Source: Plecoglossus altivelis (Eukaryota > Chordata > Actinopteri > Osmeriformes > Plecoglossidae). Taken from it: a DNA stretch of 64,000 bases. The stretch lies in contig BROE01000004.1 of the NCBI GenBank assembly GCA_036571765.1, positions 4,804,453 to 4,868,452 of the forward strand, given 5' to 3'. Shown in pieces: positions 35,786 through 48,404 of the stretch. Every line of letters begins with the position of its first letter. Position 1 is the first letter of the stretch. A model generated the notes under the pieces. That model did not search any database. It worked only from the letters and a program-made list of their open reading frames with translations, and had not been told where the DNA came from. Both the position numbers and the translations under genes were made by a program.

Positions 35786-37300
35786 CATCGGTCACCCAGC
35801 AGCACCAACCAGGACATTCCTCTTACCACACACACACACACACACCCTCAGGCTCAGGGCAAACATTACGTCTTACTTCGTCCAGTTGTCTTGGAAGAGC
35901 TTGTGGAAGAGTACAGCTTCCAGCCCTGATCCAGGAGTCAGGCTACCTGCAAGCAGCTCTCTACCTCACATCTCCTGCCAACCTCCACGCATCTCCTGCC
36001 AACCTCCACGCATCTCCTGCCAACCTCCACGCATCTCCTGCAAACCTCCACGCACTTCCGCGCATCTCCTGCCAACCTCCACGCATCCCCTGCCAACTTC
36101 CGCGCATCTCCTGCCAACCTCCACGCATCTCCTGCCGACCACCACGCATCTCCTGCCAACCTCCGCGCATCTCCTGCCGACCACCACGCATCTCCTGCCA
36201 ACCTCCGCGCATCTCCTGCCAACCTCCACGCATCTCCTGCCAACCTCCGCGCATCTCCAGCCAACCTCCACGCATCCCCTGCCAACCTCCGCGCATCTCC
36301 TGCCAACCTCCACGCATCTCCTGCCAACCTCCACGCATCAGAGAACACACCTCTCAAGTCAAATCAGGTAGCACAAGCTCATTCACAACCCAAACATAGG
36401 TACAAATGACTCCATGTTTGTGTCTTTTTCACTCAGTCGGTAATACAACTTTTAAGGTATAACACAACACAGCACAACACACCCTCATACACCCTCATAT
36501 AATAGGACAATAGTTAGTTACATTTGGCCATTATTGATAGCTGTCAAACGGTATAAAGATTTTACATGGCCTCTAAACTATATCTTAAAATTATACTCTG
36601 CAGGCAACACGCAGGCTTTAAGATTATTTTAGACTTCTCAGTACAGTATGTGCGCATCGAATTTGTACATGTGTGTTTTATGATCAGTAAATGTTTACTA
36701 AGTGTTTCATGAAGCCCTTTTGATTGTTTTTCAAAACATCTTGATACGTTGTGAGATTTTGTGCCCTCTGGTACATGTATGTCTCACATATGCCACAGTC
36801 AAGGACTGTTTGGTCTATTTGAAGTCCCAAGTATAAGCTATATAAAAAACGAAAATTCAAAAAAGGAATTCAGATTTTATAGTGTGAGACGGTCACAACT
36901 ATTTAAGTTTAGCTAACTATTGGATTTGAATATATGACATAGAATCTTTCAGACAGTAAAATTGCTTCACCGTGACTGGAATTGTCTTCCTAGTTTTTTC
37001 TATGTTTGTTTTTTTGTGTGTGTTTTTGTATTTGGTATTGTTTTTTTTCCAAAGACAATCATGCGTTAGAGTTAGATCAAGTTAAGAACTTTTTGAATGT
37101 GTTTGCTGTGCCTCCCTTGCAGTCATTTCAGCATCATTTCTTACTGTTTGTATCACAATCTTACCCAAACAAATGTATTCAATATCATTTCTTTTTATTC
37201 ATGAAAATTGCCTAAAGTAATTTGAAACTATGTTTTTATTGTGTTGATGTTTACTCGTTTGTTTTTTATTGGGCTGAAATAAAGATTTTACCTCATGGCT
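35786..37300 (+). other. dpf3: DPF3b 3' UTR and polyadenylation signal
   Basis: About 1.5 kb after the DPF3 stop at 35783-35785, ending near AATAAA at 37278-37283. It holds a CA tract at 35828-35845 and the 21-bp array at 35969-36335. The last part is AT-rich. Confidence 0.7.
35969..36335. repeat. 21-bp minisatellite in the DPF3 3' UTR
   Basis: About 17 copies of CATCTCCTGCCAACCTCCACG, with variants such as CCGACCACC and a single shorter unit near 36050. Because 21 is a multiple of three, four frames stay open across it (one plus, three minus). Confidence 0.95.
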
Positions 37301-37904
37301 TCTACAAACCTGTCTCCCTCCAATCACATTAAAAGTACATGAAAATACTTAGAAGCTTTTCAGACTGTAAAATGGCTTTTGTAGAATTTTCTGGTCTTTA
37401 TATTAGAGCTATATTTTCATAGTATATATGCTCATCAGTGATGTTTAGTTTGTATGTACACATATGGCTAAAGATGTTCAAGTATAAATAGCTGCCTGAG
37501 TGCAATGACTGGTGGCTGCCGATCTTGCACTGTTTCATTATAGCCACTAGATGTCAGCACTAGGACAGAAATGGAACCTGCAATCTACCTGGTAGAGAAC
37601 TGTAGGATACGTGTTCCAAAGATTGTCCACTAGGGGGCAGTAGAGCGTAGAAAAAGCAATGTGCTGTAGGTTCCGTAGTCATCATAGTATGAACAATATG
37701 CAGTAGTTGCAATACGTTTGCACGAGTGATGTCAGTAATCTTAACCGATCTGGTGTTGTTCTATACATGGCCATGAACCGCTGCTTCACAGGCAGTCCAA
37801 GATTTGGACACTGTTGTACGTTTTTCTGCGTCGTAGACTAATCGCAAAGACATCGACATTCTTAAATAACATCTGATGGAGGGAAGAGGAACGACACTAT
37901 ACTG
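37301..37904. other. Spacer between the DPF3 and RGS6 3' ends
   Basis: AT-rich sequence between the two convergent polyadenylation signals. I see no gene, tRNA or clear repeat in it. The limits depend on the predicted signals. Confidence 0.4.
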
Positions 37905-38846
37905 CAGGTAGGATGTATTCCTCTTTTATTCCTCTTGTCATCCTTTAAAGACAATCACTGTAAAAATAAAAAAACAACTTAAAATACGAAGACATTCTCC
38001 CAGGCTCTATGTGCGTGTTCGTATGGTCCTGTAAGAACTCCTGCACGTGCTTCCTCCTCCGTCTGCCTGTAATATGTTCCAGGCCGCTCGCTGTATCCAT
38101 CCAGAAGGTTCTAATGATGTGGGTTAATGGCGATGCGGAATGCTGTAATCACTGACTACATTCTATGAGGACAGAGGTTGTGGTCTAGGGCACGTGAGGC
38201 CTGAGTCTGACTGGAATGTTCTGAAGGTGATGTTCCACTAACGTTATGGTTACCTACCCCTCTGCTCCACCTCGATAGAAAAAGGGCCTAGCTTATCAAA
38301 TCACTAAATCAGAGGCCAGACCAGTGAAATCATTCAAACGAAAGAGAAGAAGACTTCACATCTGAAGTGTATACTCTACGTTTTTCATCTTTCGGTTCCC
38401 ACCACACGTCTCGTGAACATAAACCATTCCTAACATTAAATCATTTACACTTTCAAGATTTAAATGCATTTCTCTTTTCTTTTTTTTCTTCTTTTTTTTG
38501 TTGTCGTTTTAAACGGCCACTCATTCCTAACCTTAGTCACACTAACATACAAGGAGACAGAAGGCTGACATTCCAGTTTGGTTATATAATTGAATAGAAC
38601 CTAATAGAAGCAGTGTGTTTACATCAGGATATTATTCTACATAGAGACGGTCCGGTCTGTGTGCCAGGTCCGAGTGACATTTAGCATGCTGATGCTCCAT
38701 GTCTGGACTCATGTGAGGTTTGGTGCTGGGCCCGTCCTCCAGGTCTCCTGGCCCTCTCCCTTCCTACCCTGCCTCTCTAGGTCCCTCTCCCCCACTGGGA
38801 AGCAGCTCCACTGGGCATGGTAGCCCTACTCAAGGCCCAGGCCTTG
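37905..38846 (-). other. rgs6: RGS6 3' UTR and minus-strand polyadenylation signal
   Basis: Sequence after the RGS6 stop. TTTATT at 37925-37930 gives AATAAA on the minus strand about 920 bases downstream of the stop. Other isoforms may end elsewhere. Confidence 0.5.
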
Positions 38847-41800
38847 TCAGGAGGACTGCATGAGACCCGTCAGCCTCTTCCCTGTTAGGGACTTTCCCTG
38901 CAGAGAGACAGCAGGACAGAGATGATTATCAACAGGACAAGTTGGCTTTGAAACACAGATTAAGACTGGTAAGAACACTACATGAGATAAAAACAAAACA
39001 CTTAAAAGATGTAGAAAAAAGACAATCAAATCAGTAACATAATGCTACAATCAAATTACAGGGGTTAGTATCCCTCCATAGAAATCATTAGATCCTTTTT
39101 TCAAAACATTTCTACTTCCTCTGCCCAGTAGCCTGAATATCAGGGAAAATGGCACCATTGAAGAGAAGGGGATGATTTATTTCCTTTCGATTCAACCTTT
39201 CTTTAACTAGGAAGGGCTCAGGGAGATGTGGAGAAATATGAGTCCTTGCCATGACAGGCAGTATCAGGTCATTACACTCTCACAGATAACAGGAGAAAGG
39301 AGAAGTCATCTACAGACCACTGAGCGTGTGAACTTCTCCAAGGACGTCCGTCGCCCCTGTTCAGTCTCAGGCTGGAACCCAAAGCATTATGGGATGGAGG
39401 TTGAGCGGAATCCAGGGAATGAGGGAAGTCAGGACAGAAGAAAACCATGTGGAAAAGAGGGTCTTCACTCAAAGTCATGTATACACCAGACACACACATG
39501 CCCAGACACACACATGCCCAGACACACACATGTAAACACACACATACACATGCAAGCACTCACACACATACACATGTAAACACACACATACACATGCAAG
39601 TACACATATACACACCTTCTTTCTAGCGAGCAAGAGGTCCTGGTAGGCATTGGAGCGCAGGAACCGCGTGTAGCTGTCACTTTTCATCAGCTTATAGATG
39701 TGGTCCTGAAATAGAAGAGACAGTGTGTGTGTGTGTGATAGGATGTCCGCTCTCCTCTCCGTGAGTGTGTGTGTGCCGAAGACCTTGGTCGTGAGAACCC
39801 ATGTTGTGATGTGCTGAGGGGAGTGTGTGAGTGTGTGTGATGATGTGTGTGTGTGATGTGTGTAGTCGTGCCAAGTATGAGAGTGGTACAATGTGAGTGT
39901 GTGTCGTGTGTGTGTGTGTGTGCGAGTGACTGAAAGCAGTACCGGGTGGTGCGAAGTGTCCGTGTGAACACAAACACAAAGACCCACCAACCTAAACCTG
40001 TGCGCACGCTGATGTGTCTCATAACAACCACAACAAACAAGGCGCCCCAGATCGTCGAGCGGACTGACCTCCGGAGACCAATGTACACACAAACAACAGA
40101 ACAAAAAATGTTTTTCTTTCCCTCCAGCATAGCTTACCCCAACGAACAAGAGCTCACTCCGTGCTATAAGCAGGAAGTACACTCAGCACTACAACACCCG
40201 CGTGCAGCAGCTAGACTGGCCAAACACACACACAATCTATCCTGTTTGGCTGATAAACGGACCGGGTGACGATAGTGCCACTACCAAACACCTCCTCAAG
40301 TCACGTTATCCCTTGACAATCTCTCCTATCTTTCCCTCCCAACCCTCCCTCAACCGTCCCTCCCCATACCCCATCCCTCCCCCTCCCGCCCTACACCCAA
40401 TCACCCTCACCCCCTCCCTCACCAATACCCTCCCTCCCCTCCCTCCCCACCCTCCACCACGGCCTCAAGCCTCTCTCAGGTTCCCTGGCTGAGCCTGCGG
40501 CGGGGAGTCGCAGGCATGGATGGAGCCTCGGCGCGGCCCCTGCCCAGAAACTCCACCACACCTCCATCTCCCATGCGCTCTCCTCAGCACGTCAAGGCCG
40601 ACGCACACGACCTTTGCAGCATCCTGCCAAAACCTGCCATCCAGAACCTGAGGCAGGAAGAGCAGGAAGAGGTAAACATCCGTACTTGTACTAGGGTACA
40701 AGAGAACGGGAGTTCCAGTTTTCGACCGCCGATCAACAGACTGAAGGTTCAAATCATCCCCAAATACCACTTTGATTAGAATCATTGACCAAGTGAATAC
40801 ATGGCAATGGGTTGTATATTGTTCGATCCAGTTGTCCAGGTAGAAATGAAGTCAAAACCTTAAATAGCATGTTACAATAGAGGGAACTGTCTTGGTACGA
40901 CCCTTTAAAGTGATGTGTGCACCGGCCTGGCTGGCAGACATTGTGTAACCCTAACTCTGAGGTAATCCTTCCTGGAGAATGAGAAGATTCCAACATGGCT
41001 CAGACTTTATGTCTGTATTACATTCTGTTTTTCTATATTGATCCCTGTGCAGGCCCTGCAATAAAGAGAGAGAGCTCCAGGGAGAGAGGGGCTCTCTCAG
41101 ACAGATCTTTCTTTTCCCAGTCCCTCTCCCCCTCCTTCTCTCTCTCCCTCTCCCTTCCTCTGTCTCTCCCTCCCTCTCCCTTTCTCTCTCTCTCTCCCTC
41201 TCTATATTTTCTGTGTACGTCTCTACAATTCTGTTTCTCTCTGTCTCTATTCTTTATCTATATCTGTCTGTACCACAACAGTTTTATCTCTCTCTATTGC
41301 GCTCTCTCCGTGTTTCCCTTTCTTGAAAAAGCACTTGAAAAGTGCCTTTTCAAAAGTGGCACCATAAAAACAAAACAATTAAAGTGTTGGACTGAGAGAG
41401 AGATGGTGAGATGGTGGTGAGAGAAAGTGATCGTTTAGAGCTAGAAAGATAAGTGAGTGACTGTGCGACTGTGTGTGTGTGTGTGTATGTGTGTGTGTGT
41501 GTGTGTGTTTGTACGTGTGCGTGTGTGTGTGTTTTTTGTGTGTGTGTGGGGGGGGTGACGGCATGTGTGCATGTGTTGCCACCTTCTAAGGGCTTCAGTG
41601 ACCTCTGTGCTATCTCATCTGTCCCAACCCCGGTTATCCAACTATGAGTTTCTTCAGAAACGATCAACATGAGAGGCACACCGACACGTGCGCGCGCACA
41701 CATATACACACCTCTACACACCTCTACACACTCGCACACACACGTGCAACCTCGCACAAACACGCACACGCGCCAAAGCTCAAACTCTTTTTCACACTTG

Positions 41801-43358
41801 GTAGCTGTCCCTGTACAGTTCAGTCAGGGTGTGTTGTCATTAGTCTGTCTGTGTGGTCTTATCTGAGTCTGGCTGAGCCAGCGAGCGTGGACGGGACCCC
41901 AGCAAGCTGGAGACTCCCCTCCGAGGAGGCCAGAAGGGCCTGGCTGATAAGACAGGCCACACTGGCTGTGTGCGGTAGGCAGGCTTTGCATTAGGTCTGG
42001 TGTCATTCAGTTAGAGATGGATCAACTTCCAACCAAAGGACTGAAAGGGAGGAAGGGAGGGAGGGATGGGAGGGATGGGATTGACGGACGGACGGATGGA
42101 TTGATTAATGAATGGGCTGAGGGAGAAAGAGGAAATGAGGAAAAGTAAGAAAAAAGGAAGATTGGGAGGGAGGGAGCGGTGGAGGTGCAATGCCTGGAAG
42201 AATCGACAGAACGAAGACAGGAGGCTGAGGTTGGAGGACAGCGTGGCTCAACTCACAACAGCTGAAAAGAAGAGATAGGAGGATGGGAGCGGGGGAACGG
42301 GGTGGAAGGAAAGACCAGGTAGACGGGGGTGGGTGCATGAGCAGGTGCAGCAGGAGCGGTGCAAGGCTTCACCTCAGGTTCTCCGAGCTGAACTCAGACT
42401 CCAGAAACTTGAGGAACTGGTCTCGGCCAGCAGGGTCCTTCAGAGCCTCGTCCAGAGAGAAGCCCCACTTCCTGACTCGCTGCTGACTGGGGTCCTTACT
42501 GGAGAGAGAAAGAGACAGAGAGAGAGGGAGGAGAGAGAGAGAGTACATTTATCATAATTAATTTATGTTCAATGTTATATGGCTTTGGCAACGACGCTCA
42601 CTCGTTCAAGTCTAATTCATGACTCATAAAGCTTTATCGAATTGAATTGAGAGAGAAACAGAGAGAGTCATAAACAGAGAGCCAGACAGAGAGAGAGGGA
42701 AAGTACAAGGTTGTGCAGAGTGTACCTAGCCTCCTGGTCCCAGAAGGAGCAGTCGTCGCCAACCCAGGGGTTAGAGGGTTCTGGAGCCATCACAAACGGG
42801 TCATACTCTAGGTACTGCTCTGTGTAGGTCATCAGACTGACAAACACACACACAGACAGACAGACAGACAGACAGACAGATGGACAGACGGACGGACGGA
42901 CAGACAGAGAGTCGTATTGTTATCGCCACCGACCCTCAGAATGTACCCTGACTTCAGATATGAGCTAAGAACTAGGACCACTGCCCTGCCCCCAGCCCTG
43001 CCTCCTGAATGCCCCCAGCCCTGCCTCCAGAATGCTCCCAGCCAGCCCCCCAGCATTGACCCCCTGACCCCTGCCCTACTCACTGCCTCCCTGCATTGGA
43101 GTGACAAAGCCACCTCCTCCTCCTGCCCTCTCCCTCTGCCTTGGAGCGTGTCATGGGTCAGGGTGGGTGTCTACAAACATGCTCTGAGAGCAGAGTGCAG
43201 GGATATGCATGAAGGCTCGGAGGGGAGGCAGAGGGGCAGCGGCTTCGCTTGAGACACAGATGCTATGGCAGAGAGGATGATCACGGGTCAGGAAGTCAAG
43301 GATACACTATGCTGCGTGAGTGTGTGGGCGAGGAGGGAAGGGGTGTCTTTCAGTATGT

Positions 43359-43410
<52 letters not shown>

Positions 43411-43525
43411 GAGGAGAGGAATGGAGAGAGAGAGTGAGAATGGAGAGGAGAGGGAGGGAGGAGAGGAGAGAGAGGAGAGAGGAGAGACAAAGAGAGAGAG
43501 GAGAGAGAGAGAGAAGAGGAGAGGA

Positions 43526-43566
<41 letters not shown>

Positions 43567-46500
43567 TGGAGAGAGAGAAAGAGAGAGGGATGTGGCAGGA
43601 AGATATTAAGAGAGAGAGGAGAGAAAGAAAGACTGGAGAACTACAAAGAGAGAGCGTGACAGAAAAAGAGAGAGTGACGAGGTGTCTGGATGCAGGTGAA
43701 ACACGTACAGGAAGCTTAGACGCCTACCTTTCGGCAACTTTGGACATTTTCATACAGTGTCTATCCAGCTGGGTGTTTAGAAACAGAATCTGTAAAGGCA
43801 GAACCAGTGTGTTTCATTCACTGAGTCTCTCATCAAAAATCCCAGCATGACTGAATACATGGGACTTTTGTTGTAGCGGCAGGATATGATACCTCCTTCT
43901 CCACATCATCCTTGGTGCCTTTCCGGGGGTGTTGTGAAGGTGTGTGTGAGGGGCTGTGTGAAAGCGTTTCCTCTGACTGTCCGTACACCGACTGCACCAT
44001 CGAGAGGCAATGAGACACAGAGAGGGGAGAAGAGAGAGGGAACGGTAAAGCAAGCAAGAGGTCCTCAGGTGCAGGGCAGAAGAACAGGTGAAACAGGTGA
44101 GCCACTTTTGTGACAGTGTGTGTGTGTCTGCGTGTGTGTGCTGTGTGTGTGGTGTGTGTTGTGTGTTGTGTGTGTGTGTGGTGTGTGTGGTGTGTCTGTG
44201 TGTGTGTGGTGTGTGTGTGTGTGTGGTATGTGTGTGTGGTGGGGTTGTTCCTGAGAAACCTCCCCACCTTCTTGACTTTCTGAGGGTTCTTCATGCGCCT
44301 GCACTTTCTGATATCCATCTCTGTGGTGTTTACACAGCCCGGCTGGAACAGAAGGGTGTGGAGGGTGTTAGACAGTACACACACACTTGCATACATACAT
44401 ACGTACATACAGCACGTACACACACAGAGACACACACACACACATGCATACATACAGCACACATACACCCATACGCATTCATACATACATCCATAATGCA
44501 CATATACCTTACATATACATGCATACATTCACACACACACTTACATACACACGCTTGCAGTACATGTACGCACATACACACACGTACCACAGGTCGGTGG
44601 ACGTCCCAGAAAGCTCTTTCCTGACTGTCTAGGATTTTCCTTTCTGTCTTGTCCTTTTTTCTGTCTATCCTGATGACAAACAGAACAAGTGGTAGACATG
44701 GCGTTCTTTATGACAGTCACACAGTCAGGAGACATATTGCAATGAGACGCAATGAAGAACACACACACTCGTGCATACTTCCAGGCAGACACAAACACAC
44801 ACCCACACACACGCTGGGAGAAGTGACTAAGTTTCCACCTGCTTCAGAGCACAGCAAATTCATTTCTCTCGGTGCCACTTTGCTCTTACATAACTGACAT
44901 TTACCAGAGCTCACCGCTCTGCGCTGTGCAAATGCAACGTCGATGGTTCCGTTGCTTGGGTCTGTCTGATCTCAACAGAGGCAGCGCAACTAAACATAGA
45001 CTCTGCAATTGTCGTAGCGGATTCCTGCGCCCAATCAAATGAAGACCGCTTGTGTTGTAATCACACCTGGTTGGTTTCTGATGAGATGTTTAATCAAGGT
45101 GCAATAAAAACACTGCAGAAGGTTCTGTGTTATTACTGCTGCTCTCATCAACACACCTTTCCTCAGGAGGAACAGGAGCTCAACACAAACAACCTTCCCA
45201 CAGGATCAACAGAGGAAGCCAGGAAGGCAGCCAATAACAAACCCAGGGGTTTGTAGGTCAGATGGCGTCCAAATTTCTCCTGGTTGTCTGTACCGGTCGT
45301 TAGTTGTCAGGGGTAAACGATGTCTGTGTTTACCGTTTGACATCGCCATGGCGACCGGTGATGGTACTTACTTAACCTGAGCCTCCGCTTGCATAAAGAT
45401 GAACTCCCACTTTCTGGCGAAGGCTCTCTGGAGTCGGGCTAGGTTCTCCTGTAAGAAAGAGCAGGAAGGGAGAGAGGGAGGGAGAGAGAGAGAGGAAGAG
45501 GGAGGGAGGGAGGGATGGATGGATGGATGGAAAGGAAGAGGTAAAGTAGTGGAGAAGAGGATGGGGAGAGAGAGTGAAGAACAGAAGGGTAGAGGGAAGG
45601 GGAGAGAGAGAGAAAGAGAGAGAGAGAGAGAAAGAAAGAGAGAGTGGCAGGCAGAGTGGAGGGAGGGAGGAGAGGAGGGGGAGGTGGGAGGGGAAGCAAG
45701 CAATAAGCACAGGCACCTTCCCTTCCTCAGGCTCAGAAGCCTGCAGGACCGTTTGAGACCTGCACTTATTGATTTGTTTTCCTTGCTGCTTGTCTTGAAT
45801 TGATAAAGCCAATGGCCAATGTGGGTCTTTTGATCTGTCTCATGGTTCTCCACAGGTGAAAAGACCTCCCTGGTACCCACCGCCTCATAGTCAGCAAGCT
45901 CCAGTCTGGTCTTGTTCTGCATTGTCCGCTTGCACAGATAGATCGCTGAAAGAGAGAGACGGGAGGTTGGGAGTGAGAGAGAGAAAGTGAGAGAGACAGA
46001 GAGGAGATAGAAAGATAGATAGTAGTTTATCCAAGATCAACAGGTCCCTGTGAAAGACTTTCTCTTCCCCCAACCCTGTCTCTCCTCTCATCCTGTTTTC
46101 TCTGTCTTTCCCTCGCCTCAAAGCCTCGACCCGATTTGGAGGCTGACTGTCCATCCATCTGGAGAGCAGGATTAGGAGGTGGGGGGAGGAGAGGAGGGGG
46201 AGGAAAGAGGGAGACCAAGAAGAGGCGAAGGAGTCGAGGGGAATGAGGAGAGGGAGATGAGGAGGATTAGGAGAGGAGGGTGAGGAGCTGGTGTAGCGGT
46301 GAGTCACCTAAGACTGATGATGTGTGAGAGAGGACAGGGCTAAGCCCAAGCCCAGCTCCTGTTCCAGAGCTGAGGAGGAGAGGGAACAACAGACCACCGC
46401 ATTGCTTCATACACCTGCTCTCACCGTAGTCTGTGTTCTCGGGCTCCCAGCAATTTGACGGCCAGAAATATGGAGCCTGAAAAAGAGAGGAGACTTAGTA

Positions 46501-48345
46501 AAGGGTGGAAGGATGGAGAGAACCACCGTGAAAACCCTTCGTGTTGAATCATCATTTCTAAGGTTCAAGCCTCCAGATCGTCTTTCCAGGAGTGATTTTG
46601 TAAATCTGAGGCGTTGGAGGAGCTGAGAAATGCTCTCCCCAGCTGGGTTTCCTTTTGTCTCCCTCCAAAGTGGTTTATTGAAGAAAATGAAATGCAAATG
46701 AATGTAGATTGTCATAATGAAGCTTAACTGCGTTTCCAAACACACACACGCACGCACGTGCACCTTCCCCTCCCCTCTTCGCGCCCCTCTTTTCCTTCAC
46801 TCCTCTTCTCATCCCTCTTTACTGTCACTTTGAAGAAAAGAAATCAAGGTCAGCCGCTGCCACGTGCTTCCACTGTTGTTGTCTCGCTTCATTAAACTGC
46901 TCTTCCAGCTCGGGCGGCGCTTCGCAAGGACACGGACGCGAGCGGGAGACGCTTTTTACACAAAGATCAGTATTATCGCACAGTGTGGTGCTGCACCCGG
47001 GAGAGGCAGGGGGGGGGGAAACAGCATTTCCACTTTTTAATTAACAAATAAGGGATAAAAGAGGGCTTCAATGAATTGGTTTATGACATCATCGCGATCC
47101 CGTAATCTTCACAGTGGTGCTGGTGGTGGTGTTGGGTTAGAGGAGCAGATAAATGTCAGTGTGTTATGCTTGAGGTTGGTCTCCCTGACTGTTCCGGGCC
47201 TACAGACCCAGCCGTTCTCCTGGCTTCGTTCCTGATGAATATTTCACAGGAGCAGCATCCATGTTTAATGGGGTCATGGACCCCCATGTGAAAAACCAGA
47301 TGAGAGACTCTTCTGGACATGGGTTCATGTCAGTCAGGCTGCAGTCTTTTTCCTGACATGGTTTGAATGAATGAGCTAAAAGGATCTCGAATCCTTTTCT
47401 GGCCACTATAGAGTGTCTGTTCCCTTCGATCAATCAGATTAGCATTGATATCATGTGCGAGGCCTTGGCTGGCGCTTTGGCATCAGATTAAGCAGGATTA
47501 GTCAGGGATTAAGTCATACAGTGCAGCACAAACCAGCAGGAAGTACATGTGGGAGTACAACTGTTCCCTAATCCATTCATTCGGATCTATCCCAATCCCT
47601 TCCCCCAAAACCTCTGACTCTTAGTATTTGCTTCCTGGTTGAACTGGAGGTCAGCTAGGCCTTCAGTCCTCCAGTTTGCTTCTTCCTCAACAAGTCTGGC
47701 GTTTCCTCTGCGCTCACCTGGAAGCGGTAGAAGGTTCCGTCATCCTTGAGTGCCAGGACATGGTCTGAGATAGGGAAGAGGTATCCCTGTGCAGCGATCA
47801 GGCTGCCAACGTGGATGGCCTCCACTGGCAGAAACAGAAAAAGACACCCACTTCCCCTTTATAAAATGCTATATTTGTGCTGTATATAACCCTTACCCTG
47901 TATATCTTCAGCTTTGGAAGACACAAAACATCAAGGGAAGAATACGGACGCATTAGTACTTAAAAAGTAAGTACATGAGTAATTCCTGTCATTTTTCGAC
48001 CAATAAATCTGTAAAAGACATGCAGATGAAGATGGAGCATCTGTCATTACCCACCTGGGTCCTCAATGGCCAGATTCTTCATCAGCCACTGGACAATATC
48101 AGTCCCTGAGGAGCGGACACAGGCAAGAGGTGGGATTATATACTGGCCACTGAGACTACATTTGTCTCAGGAGAGTTGGTCGACCGCAGCGAAGATACAC
48201 ATCTTGTTATTGTTCTCTCCACATGAGCCTTTCCTCTCCTCCACAGTCAACACAAATAGTGACGCATTTATTTCACGGACGACAGAGAGAAATGTAGCGA
48301 GAAGAGACAGGAGGAGAGAGAGTTGAACAGACATAGAGAGAGGTG

Positions 48346-48404
<59 letters not shown>

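Noticed and set aside
35772..36371. Open frames of 122-199 codons on both strands
   Set aside because: They follow the 21-bp array, whose unit length is a multiple of three. The region is DPF3 3' UTR.
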